From assembly GCA_900553345.1 (NCBI GenBank), contig USDE01000011.1, positions 1-16,411 on the forward strand: 16,411 nucleotides of DNA, given 5' to 3'. This document shows positions 7,358 to 14,282 of this stretch, in pieces. The DNA is from an uncultured Collinsella sp. (lineage in GTDB: Bacteria; Actinomycetota; Coriobacteriia; Coriobacteriales; Coriobacteriaceae). A program made the translations under genes and the position numbers. How positions within the stretch are numbered: position 1 is the first letter of the stretch; each line of letters starts with the position of its first letter. The notes below the pieces were generated by a model. It made no database searches and was not told the origin of the DNA. It saw only the letters and a list, made by a program, of their open reading frames with translations.

Positions 7358-9270
7358 AGGGCGCGGACCTTCGGCTCATCGTCGGGCTGCGGAACGGTGC
7401 CCACCACGTTGTCAGCCAGCCAGTCCATTTCGACGATCTGCGTGCTCGGCAGTGGAGGGAATCCCTCGATCTGCACCACGCCGTCCTGACTGTGAAGCTC
7501 GCCGCCAAATGGATTGATGGAGCCCTCGACGATGCCATTGCGGAGCAGCTGCACCAGTTTGCGCGTCTGATAGGGCAGGCCCGGAGCGTAGCGAATGTCG
7601 ATAACGCCCGAGCTCATGCCATACCAGTAGTTGACGGCGCGGACCCGGCTGTCGTCACTGGTCTCGTCCCAGGTGCCATGCAGCAGACTTCGCACGATAA
7701 GCTCGTAGTATCGGCGCCAGTTCCATACCGGCATGGCGATGCCGACGACCTTGCCATCGATCAGGCGGTGGAGTCCGTAGGCCGTGGGGTCCTCCAGCGA
7801 CTTGGACATGTCGGCGCCGGTCATGACGCTCACGCCTTCGTGGCACATGGCCTCGGCAAGGCCACCGGCGGGCACATCGCCCCAGGTCAGGATAATTTGC
7901 GCACGGGGGTCGAGTAGCGAAGCTCCAATCGCAAAGGCGTTGATCTCGCTGAGTGCGCCCGAGGCGAAGACCGACGCGTGGTAACCGATGCGGTGATTGT
8001 CCGCCATGCTGGCGGCAAGGGCGCCCAGGAGGAACTTGGCCTCGTACATCTTGCCAAAGTACGAACGGACGCTTTGATGGGGAAGGCCGATAGAGCAGTT
8101 GAGGAACCGAACCTGGGGATACTCAACGGCAGCCCTGAGCGTGTATTCCATCAGGCGGTGCGAGGTCGAGAAGATGACGCTGTCTCCATGTTTGACAGCC
8201 GTTTCCACGGCGGCGTAGAACACGTCCGGATCGTGGCAGTCCTCAAACGCCTCGGTGCGCACGATACCGCCAAAGTGCTTATCGAGATACTGACGCCCTT
8301 GGTCGTGCAGGCTGTCCCAGCTCGACGTCGCACAGGGGAACTCATGGATAAAGGCGATGCGCAGGGGATTGTCCGCCGAATAGACGGTCTTGCCCATAAA
8401 GAAGTTGAGCACGCCGGAGGTGGACTTGGCGGTCGACTCTTCCTCATCGACGCTCGGTGCTTCGACAAGATCGACCTTGTCCTCGTTATTTTTGCCGGCA
8501 ATGACCAGCTCACGCCAAATCTTACACAGGCGGTTTACGACGATATCCGTCGGCGTATCCAGCAGGCGGTCCTGGTTGTACACATTGAGGTAGACGAGCA
8601 TGGCGTCGGCGGGCGTAATGTCCAGGTGGTCGCCACCCGCGCGAAGGTAGGCGCGCTTAAAGAGCAGGAAGGTGTGGCGCAGGTAGTCGACCTTTTTCTG
8701 CGGCCATTTTTCGATAAGGTCCTGACCGAGCATCTTGGCGAGCGTCTCGTAGCTTCCCTCGCGCGAGAACTCGATCTCGTATAGGGGGCAGACGCGCCAA
8801 AACGCGCAGAACTCACCGTACAGGCGGCTTTCGACGGAATCCCATGTGCCGGGGTAGAGACGGGTGACCTTGGCCGAAACCGTCGGGGCGTCCAGGAATT
8901 TGAGGACACTGACGCGCTTGTTGCCCTCTTGGACGTAAAACCGATGCATGAACTCGGTGACGATGACGGGATCGCGATAGCCCTCGGTCACCTGGATGTC
9001 GTAGAGGTTGGACCACTTGCGGGCGAACTCCGTGCTAAACGGCAGCAAGGGCATAAAGTTGCATGAAAAGGCCGACTGACGGCCCTTGGTAACCGTGCCG
9101 ACGACCATTTCGAGCGGAATGTCTCTCAGACCGACATTCTCTCGCTGGCCTAAGGGGAGCTGGGCAACCAAGCTATCGAGGTCCGTGAGGTATGGATGCT
9201 CGCTTTGACTAATGGCGCGTCGACGTCCTTGCTCGCCGCGCTTGCGTGCTTGACGATAGGCCTCTTCCAT
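7354..9270 (-). CDS. Cytosolic ParB/Srx-like plus BMP (PnrA-like) fusion protein
   Basis: A 638-residue protein without a signal peptide or membrane segment. Residues about 88-140 resemble a ParB/sulfiredoxin-type domain (VTEGYRDPVIVTEF, then VQEGNKRVSVLKFL at 113-126). A helical linker follows (about 150-270), with a short acidic stretch (VDEEE, 274-278). From about 302 to 590 there is a BMP-family periplasmic-binding fold (NPLRIAFIHEF, YFGKMYEAKFLLGALAASM at 404-422, NHRIGYHASVFASG). BMP proteins are normally exported lipoproteins that bind nucleosides for ABC importers; here the fold appears to be intracellular, so sensing rather than uptake is likely. AAGGGAG lies 8 nt before the ATG. It is coupled by ATGA to the phosphoesterase. 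No BMP-type permease is nearby. The exact role is unknown. Confidence 0.85.
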   Translation of the reverse strand: MEEAYRQARKRGEQGRRRAISQSEHPYLTDLDSLVAQLPLGQRENVGLRDIPLEMVVGTVTKGRQSAFSCNFMPLLPFSTEFARKWSNLYDIQVTEGYRDPVIVTEFMHRFYVQEGNKRVSVLKFLDAPTVSAKVTRLYPGTWDSVESRLYGEFCAFWRVCPLYEIEFSREGSYETLAKMLGQDLIEKWPQKKVDYLRHTFLLFKRAYLRAGGDHLDITPADAMLVYLNVYNQDRLLDTPTDIVVNRLCKIWRELVIAGKNNEDKVDLVEAPSVDEEESTAKSTSGVLNFFMGKTVYSADNPLRIAFIHEFPCATSSWDSLHDQGRQYLDKHFGGIVRTEAFEDCHDPDVFYAAVETAVKHGDSVIFSTSHRLMEYTLRAAVEYPQVRFLNCSIGLPHQSVRSYFGKMYEAKFLLGALAASMADNHRIGYHASVFASGALSEINAFAIGASLLDPRAQIILTWGDVPAGGLAEAMCHEGVSVMTGADMSKSLEDPTAYGLHRLIDGKVVGIAMPVWNWRRYYELIVRSLLHGTWDETSDDSRVRAVNYWYGMSSGVIDIRYAPGLPYQTRKLVQLLRNGIVEGSINPFGGELHSQDGVVQIEGFPPLPSTQIVEMDWLADNVVGTVPQPDDEPKVRAL

Positions 9271-9284
9271 AGTTTTGCTCCCTT

Positions 9285-9303
9285 AGTCGTTTAAACAACT
9301 ATA
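9285..9303 (-). promoter_or_regulatory. Possible -10 and imperfect palindrome before the BMP-fusion gene
   Basis: On the - strand TATAGT (9298-9303) could be a -10 element; the -35 position offers only a poor match (TTCATT). Directly downstream is a 16-nt near-palindrome, AGTCGTTTAAACAACT (9285-9300), with the core GTTTAAAC and one mismatched pair. It ends 14 nt before the start codon and overlaps the -10, as a repressor site would. Weak evidence, recorded as the only candidate between repeat copy 2 and the gene. Confidence 0.25.
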
Positions 9304-9325
9304 TGAACTATGGTACCACGAATGA

Positions 9326-9364
9326 AAACCACCACAAAGGTGCCTGTCCCCTTTGTGGTGGTTT
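9326..9364 (-). repeat. Dispersed palindromic repeat, copy 2
   Basis: A perfect 15-bp inverted repeat, AAACCACCACAAAGG (9326-9340) with 9350-9364, around the 9-nt loop TGCCTGTCC. Arms and loop are identical to copy 3 at 12319, apart from one more pair there. It lies between the MscS-type gene and the BMP-fusion gene. Its edge supplies the TAA stop codon of the MscS gene (9363-9365). On the - strand the hairpin is followed by TTTTC, terminator-like. Confidence 0.88.
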
Positions 9365-10130
9365 AGGCGATGATGGGGGCGATGGCGCGAATGCAGGCGT
9401 CGGCCGCCGTGAAAGTGGTGCTGTCGTCGCTGACGATAAAGATGATCTTGCCCTTAATGCCAAAGTCGCCGATCTCGCTAAAGAGCACGTAGGGCTCCTT
9501 GTCAAATCTCGAGATGGGAAGCACGGCGGCCTTGGTGGCGCTGGTCAGCTCGTCTGCCAGCGCGTCGAGCGAGGCCCACTTGGATGTGTCCTTTACGGCA
9601 ACGGGCACAGCCACACGCCCAAAGGGCATGAGATGCACGAGCGTGTTCTTGGAGATATTTGAGTTGGGGACGATGATGGTCTGCCCGCAGGCGTCCTCGA
9701 TGGTCGTATGACGCCAGGTGATGTCCTGGACCACGCCCGACACGCCACCGACTTCGATATTGTCGCCGGGCTTGATGATGCCCATAAAGGTTACCTGCAT
9801 GCCGCCGATAAGGTTTGAGAGCGTGTCCTGAAAGCCGAGCGAGATGGCGATGCCGCCGACGCCAAGAGCGGCGACGAGGGCGTTTGCGTTAATGCCAAAG
9901 CAGTTGTCGAGGATAAAGCTGCCGCCGATCATCCAGATGACGGCGCGCGCAATGTTGATGAAGATACTCGATGCCGGAAGCGGGTTGTCGTCGCGGTTGA
10001 GCAGGTGGCGCAGGGTCTTGGATACGACCTTGGTGGCGATGGCGGTGCCTATTACCAAGATGCCGGCCCAGATGATGTTGTGGACCCACCGTTGTTCAAA
10101 GAAATGAAGAATCGGTTCAAACAATTCCAT
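9363..10130 (-). CDS. MscS-family small mechanosensitive ion channel
   Basis: A 255-residue integral membrane protein that would open under membrane tension and release solutes during osmotic downshock. There are three membrane segments, about 17-36, 57-77 and 82-112. The last is the Gly/Ala-rich pore helix (ALVAALGVGGIAISLGFQDTLSNLIGG). The beta domain follows (KPGDNIEVGGVSGVVQDI, then VPNSNIS at 154-160) and an alpha/beta C-terminal domain. GAGGAGG lies 10 nt before the ATG. It is upstream of the BMP-fusion gene on the same strand, separated by repeat copy 2, whose edge forms its stop codon. Confidence 0.95.
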   Translation of the reverse strand: MELFEPILHFFEQRWVHNIIWAGILVIGTAIATKVVSKTLRHLLNRDDNPLPASSIFINIARAVIWMIGGSFILDNCFGINANALVAALGVGGIAISLGFQDTLSNLIGGMQVTFMGIIKPGDNIEVGGVSGVVQDITWRHTTIEDACGQTIIVPNSNISKNTLVHLMPFGRVAVPVAVKDTSKWASLDALADELTSATKAAVLPISRFDKEPYVLFSEIGDFGIKGKIIFIVSDDSTTFTAADACIRAIAPIIA

Positions 10131-10173
10131 GTTGGGAAAACCTCCTCATGATCGTCCAACCATGATACCCACC

Positions 10174-10207
10174 AAAAGCCCGTCCGATCACATTCGGACG
10201 GGCTTTT
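10174..10207 (-). terminator. Terminator after the nucleotidase gene
   Basis: A perfect 14-bp stem (AAAAGCCCGTCCGA, 10174-10187, with 10194-10207) and a 6-nt loop. On the - strand the right-hand arm ends GGGCTTTT. It lies between the nucleotidase stop (10259) and the MscS gene start (10130), so it should separate the two transcripts. The symmetry of the A and T ends would also allow function on the + strand. Confidence 0.85.
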
Positions 10208-10258
10208 GCGCTCGATATAAGGTTTGTACGGCGGGGCTGCAAGGCCCGGCGGTGTAGC

Positions 10259-12295
10259 TTAGCGGCGGCGCTTCCAGATAATGCCGAGAACGATGATGAC
10301 GATGCCGCCGATAAGGCATGCGCCGACCACGGTCGGCGTACGGTCTCCCGTTGCGGCAAGCTTACTGGCCGTCTTCTTGGTGGTGATCTGCGTGGTCGTC
10401 GTGCCGGGTTTGGGTGAGGGCTCAGGCGTTGGGGTCGGATGGGGTGCGGGGCTCTCAGCGGAGCTAAAGCTGATGGTGCCCGCGAGCGAGGCCACCTTGT
10501 GCTCCCAGTCGTCCTGCCCGATCAGTGCCCTCAGCGCTGCCTCGCACGTACCCCACTCGGTGAGCTTCTTGGCGTTTGCGAAGGTGGGGAAGTCGGTCGT
10601 GTTGGTGATGATGTAGTTGTTGGTGGCGACGGTATAGGTCTTGGCGGGGTCGAGCGTGCTGCCGTCTTTGGTGAGCGTGGCACTCACGATGCGCTTGCCT
10701 TCAGACTGCGTCCAGTCGATTGTTACGTTGATGCCGCCAAAGGAAAGAACGCTGCCGGAGTCGTCGGGCCACTTGTACATGTCTTGGGCTTCCTGCTCGG
10801 TGTGGCCGGCTGCGACGTAGGCTTGCTGAAGTTCGTAGCTGTCATTGCATTTGTCGCTAATTTCCAACGAGTGCTCAAGCGCTGCGAGGAAGTCCGCGCC
10901 GGTCATGGTCCAGGTCTCCAAGGTGTTGCCGTAGGGCGAGATGGCGATGACGTCGCCGGCGGTCACGTTTCCCGCCGCGATGCCGCCGCGGATGCCGCCA
11001 GCGTTCTCAATAGCAAGGTCCGCGCTCGTCAGGCCAGGGTCCGCGCCCGTCAGGGAAAGATAGGAGCCGCAAATCACGTGGCCGATGGTCTGGGCCTTGG
11101 TGGTATCGCCTTCCTTGCTGGGACGCAAATCGGTAGTGCGCACCATCTCCCAGCCATGCGTACCCGCGGCGTCCTCGCCGTAGAAATAGTTGGTGGAGGA
11201 TGTGCCGAGCACCTTGTTCGATTCGCTTTCAAAGGCATCGTCGAGTGGCTTGATTTTGTTGTTGCGAACCTCGTCAAGGATGTTCTGGTTGTTAGGGTCT
11301 GCCAAAAGGTCGTCGACGTCCTTGGCGGTGTAGAGCTTCTCGTCGCTGTCGCCTGCGGAGACCGTCACCATGTCGTCGTTGGTGGTTTCGGTACCCCTGG
11401 TGTCGTACTCATAGGGAATGGAAAGCAGACCAACCTCGGCAAAGGCGCTGCCTGCCTCGACGACGCGGACCGGCTTGCCGTCGGCCCCCGTCACGTTTTC
11501 GTCTAAGTTGATGTGCTCGTGGCCCGCGACCAGTGTATCGACCCCAACGAGCTTTGCGGCAAAGGTCTTGGCGTTGAGCGTGTGCGCGATGCAGACGATA
11601 ACGTTGCAGCCCTCATCCTCGCGCAGTCGCTTGGCCTCGGCATTGATGGCGTCCGCCGCACCCGAGAACGACGTGCCCGCGACCAGGTCCGCGCGTAGCG
11701 AGGAGCCCAGCGACTCATCCATGGCTCCGACGACGCCGACCTTAATCTTGTAGTTAAACGTGGGGCTGCCCTCGCCGTCCTTCCAAGTGCGATTGAGCGT
11801 CTTGGTGATGCTCGAGCTCCATACGCCGCTCGTAGACTTCGCGTTTGCGCAGAGCATGGCGAAGGGCGTGCCGGTGGTGCTGTAGCCGGTCATGGTACGG
11901 AGCTTGTCCGCGCCGTAGCTCCAGTCGTGGTTGCCCGGCGTGGTCGCGTCGTAGCCGTTCGCATAAAAGGTGTCCATGAGTTCGGCGATGCTCTTGCCCT
12001 CGCTCATGGTGGCAAAGGACTGCCCGTGGAAGGTGTCGCCTACATCGAGCAGAAAGTCGGGGGCGTTGCTTTGAGCGCTATAGAGAACCGCCAGCCCGTC
12101 AAAGCCAATGGTGCCCGTGCCCTTGCTTGCGTTGTAGCTGTACTTGTAGCTGCCGTGGATGTCGTTGGTGTGCATGACGGTTACGGCGCCGTCAATAGCG
12201 GCGGGCAGGTTCTCCGCGAAAGCGAGACTTGGGATGCCTGCGAGCGCGCCGGCTAACAACGCAGTGGCTAACGCAAGGCGGGGGATTCTTTTCAT
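10259..12295 (-). CDS. Secreted, cell-wall-anchored 5'-nucleotidase/metallophosphatase
   Basis: A 678-residue surface enzyme of the UshA/5'-nucleotidase family, which removes phosphate from extracellular nucleotides. A Sec signal peptide (1-27, MKRIPRLALATALLAG... to SLAFA) leads into the metallophosphatase domain: D45-x-H47 (HTNDIHG), D87 (DVGDTFHG), GNHDW (121-125), H238 (IAHT) and GHEH (258-261), all ligands present. The 5'-nucleotidase C-terminal domain follows (about 365-600, with YTVATNNYII near its end). A Pro/Thr-rich linker leads to LAATG (646-650), a membrane helix (about 656-674) and KRRR, an LAxTG signal of the type used by class E sortases. The start at 12295 is chosen because AAGGAG lies 6 nt upstream and it begins the signal peptide. 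An earlier in-frame start at 12331 lies inside repeat copy 3 and is rejected. Confidence 0.93.
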   Translation of the reverse strand: MKRIPRLALATALLAGALAGIPSLAFAENLPAAIDGAVTVMHTNDIHGSYKYSYNASKGTGTIGFDGLAVLYSAQSNAPDFLLDVGDTFHGQSFATMSEGKSIAELMDTFYANGYDATTPGNHDWSYGADKLRTMTGYSTTGTPFAMLCANAKSTSGVWSSSITKTLNRTWKDGEGSPTFNYKIKVGVVGAMDESLGSSLRADLVAGTSFSGAADAINAEAKRLREDEGCNVIVCIAHTLNAKTFAAKLVGVDTLVAGHEHINLDENVTGADGKPVRVVEAGSAFAEVGLLSIPYEYDTRGTETTNDDMVTVSAGDSDEKLYTAKDVDDLLADPNNQNILDEVRNNKIKPLDDAFESESNKVLGTSSTNYFYGEDAAGTHGWEMVRTTDLRPSKEGDTTKAQTIGHVICGSYLSLTGADPGLTSADLAIENAGGIRGGIAAGNVTAGDVIAISPYGNTLETWTMTGADFLAALEHSLEISDKCNDSYELQQAYVAAGHTEQEAQDMYKWPDDSGSVLSFGGINVTIDWTQSEGKRIVSATLTKDGSTLDPAKTYTVATNNYIITNTTDFPTFANAKKLTEWGTCEAALRALIGQDDWEHKVASLAGTISFSSAESPAPHPTPTPEPSPKPGTTTTQITTKKTASKLAATGDRTPTVVGACLIGGIVIIVLGIIWKRRR

Positions 12296-12318
12296 GGCAG
12301 TCTCCTTATTCTTTAACA

Positions 12319-12359
12319 AAAACCACCACAAAGGTGCCTGTCCCCTTTGTGGTGGTTTT
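12319..12359 (-). repeat. Dispersed palindromic repeat, copy 3
   Basis: A perfect 16-bp inverted repeat, AAAACCACCACAAAGG (12319-12334) with 12344-12359, around the loop TGCCTGTCC, the same as copy 2. It lies 8 nt after the stop codon of the ABC ATPase gene and 23 nt before the nucleotidase start codon. On the - strand the hairpin is followed by a T-run and looks like a terminator. If so there is almost no room for a nucleotidase promoter between it and the gene, so read-through or an upstream promoter is needed. Confidence 0.9.
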
Positions 12360-12367
12360 CTAGGTCG

Positions 12368-13162
12368 TTAGCTCAGCAGCATGCGGTCGTTGGCGAGCTC
12401 GCCGCCCGAGACCTCCTCGAACTTCTGCAGCAGGTCGGCAACGGTGAGCGACTTCTTCTCGTCGCCTGCCACGTCGTAGATTACGTGGCCCTCGTGCATC
12501 ATGATCAGACGATTGCCCAGACGGATGGCGTCGTTCATGTTATGCGTGACCATGAGCGTGGTCAGGTGGTGCTCGTCGACGATTTCCTCGGTCAGATTGA
12601 GCACCTTAGAGGCTGTCTTGGGGTCGAGCGCCGCGGTGTGCTCGTCGAGCAGCAGCAGGCGTGGCTTGGTGAGCGTGGCCATGAGCAGGGTGAGTGCCTG
12701 GCGCTGGCCGCCCGAAAGCAGGCCGACCTTGGCGTTGAGGCGCGTGTCCAGACCAAGGTCCAGGCGCTTGAGCAGCTCAACGTACTCGTCCTTCTCGGCT
12801 TTGGTGACGCCCCACGAAAGACCGCGACGCTGGCCGCGGCGCTTGGCGAGGGCCAGGTTCTCGGCAATCTGCATGTCGGCTGCGGTGCCGCGCATGGGGT
12901 CCTGGAACACGCGACCCAGGTACTTGGCGCGCTGCGACTCGCTCAGACGCGAGATGTCGGTGCCGTCGAGCTCGATGACACCCGAATCGAGCGGATACAC
13001 GCCGGCGATCATATTGAGCAGCGTGGACTTGCCGGCGCCGTTGCCGCCGATCACGGTTACAAAGTCGCCGTCGTTAAGGGTGAGGTCGACGCCGGTGAGC
13101 GCGCGCTTCTCGGTGACGGTGCCCTTGTTAAAGGTTTTCTTGACGTGTGAGAGCTTAAGCAT
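12368..13162 (-). CDS. ABC transporter ATP-binding protein (TrpZ-like)
   Basis: A 264-residue nucleotide-binding subunit that powers the importer encoded by the neighbouring genes. Motifs in order: Walker A GGNGAGKST (39-47), Q-loop Q87 (RVFQDP), signature LSGGQ (149-153), Walker B LLLLDE (169-174) and H-loop H207 (VTHN). All key residues are present. The start at 13162 is preferred to 13171 because AAGGGGG then has a 9-nt spacing; it overlaps the permease stop by 8 nt (ATGCTTAA), which indicates translational coupling. The family of ATPases paired with this permease type carries amino acids such as tryptophan in known cases; substrate here is unproven. Confidence 0.94.
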   Translation of the reverse strand: MLKLSHVKKTFNKGTVTEKRALTGVDLTLNDGDFVTVIGGNGAGKSTLLNMIAGVYPLDSGVIELDGTDISRLSESQRAKYLGRVFQDPMRGTAADMQIAENLALAKRRGQRRGLSWGVTKAEKDEYVELLKRLDLGLDTRLNAKVGLLSGGQRQALTLLMATLTKPRLLLLDEHTAALDPKTASKVLNLTEEIVDEHHLTTLMVTHNMNDAIRLGNRLIMMHEGHVIYDVAGDEKKSLTVADLLQKFEEVSGGELANDRMLLS

Positions 13163-14078
13163 CTGCCTCATCCCCCTTCGTGTAGGAGCTGCGGAGCTTA
13201 TAGCGCTCCCAAACCACGGGCACGCACAGGGCCACGGCGACGATCACAGCGGAAAGCAGCTTCATGTCGTTGGCGTCCATGCCCAACTGCAGCACGATGG
13301 CGCGGATGAGGAAGTACACCACGGAGCCAAAGACGGCGGAGGCAAGACGGACGCTAAACTGCGTGAGGCCGCCGGGCAGCAGGCGGCCGAGCACCTCGCC
13401 GATAACAATGGCGGCAAGACCGATAACGATGGCACCGGTGCCCATGCCAATGTCGGCGTACTTCTGGCTCTGGCAGATGAGCGCGCCTGAAAGGCCGATG
13501 AGGGCGTTGGAGAGCACGAGGGCGATCATCTTGGTGGAGTTGGTGTTGACGCCCAGAGCGCGGATCATGTACTCGTTGTTGCCGGTGGCGCGAAGCGCCG
13601 AGCCGATCTCGGTGCCAAAGAACCAATACAGGATGGCAACGATAGCCACAGCGAGCAAGATGCCCAGGATGATGGCGACGGTGGACTGCGGCAGGCCCGT
13701 CATGTTGCTGACAGACGAGAAGATAGTGCCCTTGGCAAGGATGGGCGTATTGGATTTGCCCATGATGCGCAGGTTGATGGACCACAGGCTGATCTGGGTG
13801 AGGATTCCGGCGAGGATCGCGGGAATCTCAAAGACCGTGGTCAAAATGCCCGTGACCGCGCCCGCGATGGCGCCGGCGCACATGCCGGCCAGCACGGCGA
13901 GCAGCGGGTCGACGTTGTTATTGACGATGAGTACGGCGCAGACGCAGCCGCCGAGGGCAAAGCTGCCGTCGCAGGTCATATCGGGGATGTCGAGCAGGCG
14001 GAACGTGATAAACACGCCAAGCACCATAATGCCCCAGAGGACGCCCTGCGAAACGGCGCCCTGCAATGCAATAAGCAT
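13155..14078 (-). CDS. ABC transporter permease (TrpY-like)
   Basis: A 307-residue, very hydrophobic membrane subunit of the branched-chain-amino-acid/sugar permease superfamily (BPD_transp_2 type), with about eight or nine membrane segments. The start reads MLIALQGAVSQGVLWGIMVL, and the cytosolic coupling region includes SALRATGNNEYMIRALGVNT (about 170-190). The C-terminus is charged (ERYKLRSSYTKGDEADA). AGGAGG (14087-14092) lies 8 nt before the ATG. It overlaps the ATPase gene by 8 nt and is separated from the upstream lipoprotein gene by 204 nt containing a strong hairpin. Gene order and families match the TrpXYZ-type importers. Confidence 0.92.
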   Translation of the reverse strand: MLIALQGAVSQGVLWGIMVLGVFITFRLLDIPDMTCDGSFALGGCVCAVLIVNNNVDPLLAVLAGMCAGAIAGAVTGILTTVFEIPAILAGILTQISLWSINLRIMGKSNTPILAKGTIFSSVSNMTGLPQSTVAIILGILLAVAIVAILYWFFGTEIGSALRATGNNEYMIRALGVNTNSTKMIALVLSNALIGLSGALICQSQKYADIGMGTGAIVIGLAAIVIGEVLGRLLPGGLTQFSVRLASAVFGSVVYFLIRAIVLQLGMDANDMKLLSAVIVAVALCVPVVWERYKLRSSYTKGDEADA

Positions 14079-14182
14079 GCTTCATACCTCCTAGGATAGG
14101 GTGGACACGTGAGTCACCATGATAGCGGTAACAATGCATAAAAGAGCTGCGGCCGGATGTTTTGTCTCATCCGTAACAAGCA

Positions 14183-14211
14183 GGGCGAACGCCGGTCTTT
14201 GGCGTTCGCCC
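14183..14211 (-). other. Intercistronic hairpin between binding protein and permease
   Basis: A perfect 11-bp GC-rich stem, GGGCGAACGCC (14183-14193) with 14201-14211, and a 7-nt loop, without a T-run on either strand. It lies 71 nt downstream of the lipoprotein stop codon. Such hairpins commonly protect the upstream message and allow binding proteins to be made in excess over their membrane partners. That role is inferred; incomplete Rho-independent termination is an alternative. Confidence 0.65.
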
Positions 14212-14282
14212 CTGTGGCTCAGATATTGAATAACGCAGCTATGGCGCGAGTGCGGGTCCTAGACGCGTTACCGCGCATGGCG

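Noticed and set aside
10439-11506. 355-codon + strand frame inside the nucleotidase gene
   Set aside because: Antisense shadow of a gene with clear catalytic motifs; its own translation is Val/Gly/Ala-rich with no domain.
12293-12331. Upstream start for the nucleotidase (MWWFLLKNKETA extension)
   Set aside because: The extension is translated from palindromic repeat copy 3; the start at 12295 has a good Shine-Dalgarno and begins a proper signal peptide.
6610-12359. Three palindromes considered as CRISPR repeats
   Set aside because: They lie about 3 kb apart with genes between them, have no regular spacers, and are near-perfect hairpins with terminator features; no cas genes are present.
14098-14109. 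AGGGTGGACACG, resembling a T-box antiterminator core
   Set aside because: It lies on the + strand, while the importer genes are on the - strand, and it deviates from the T-box consensus. No stem I or terminator accompanies it.
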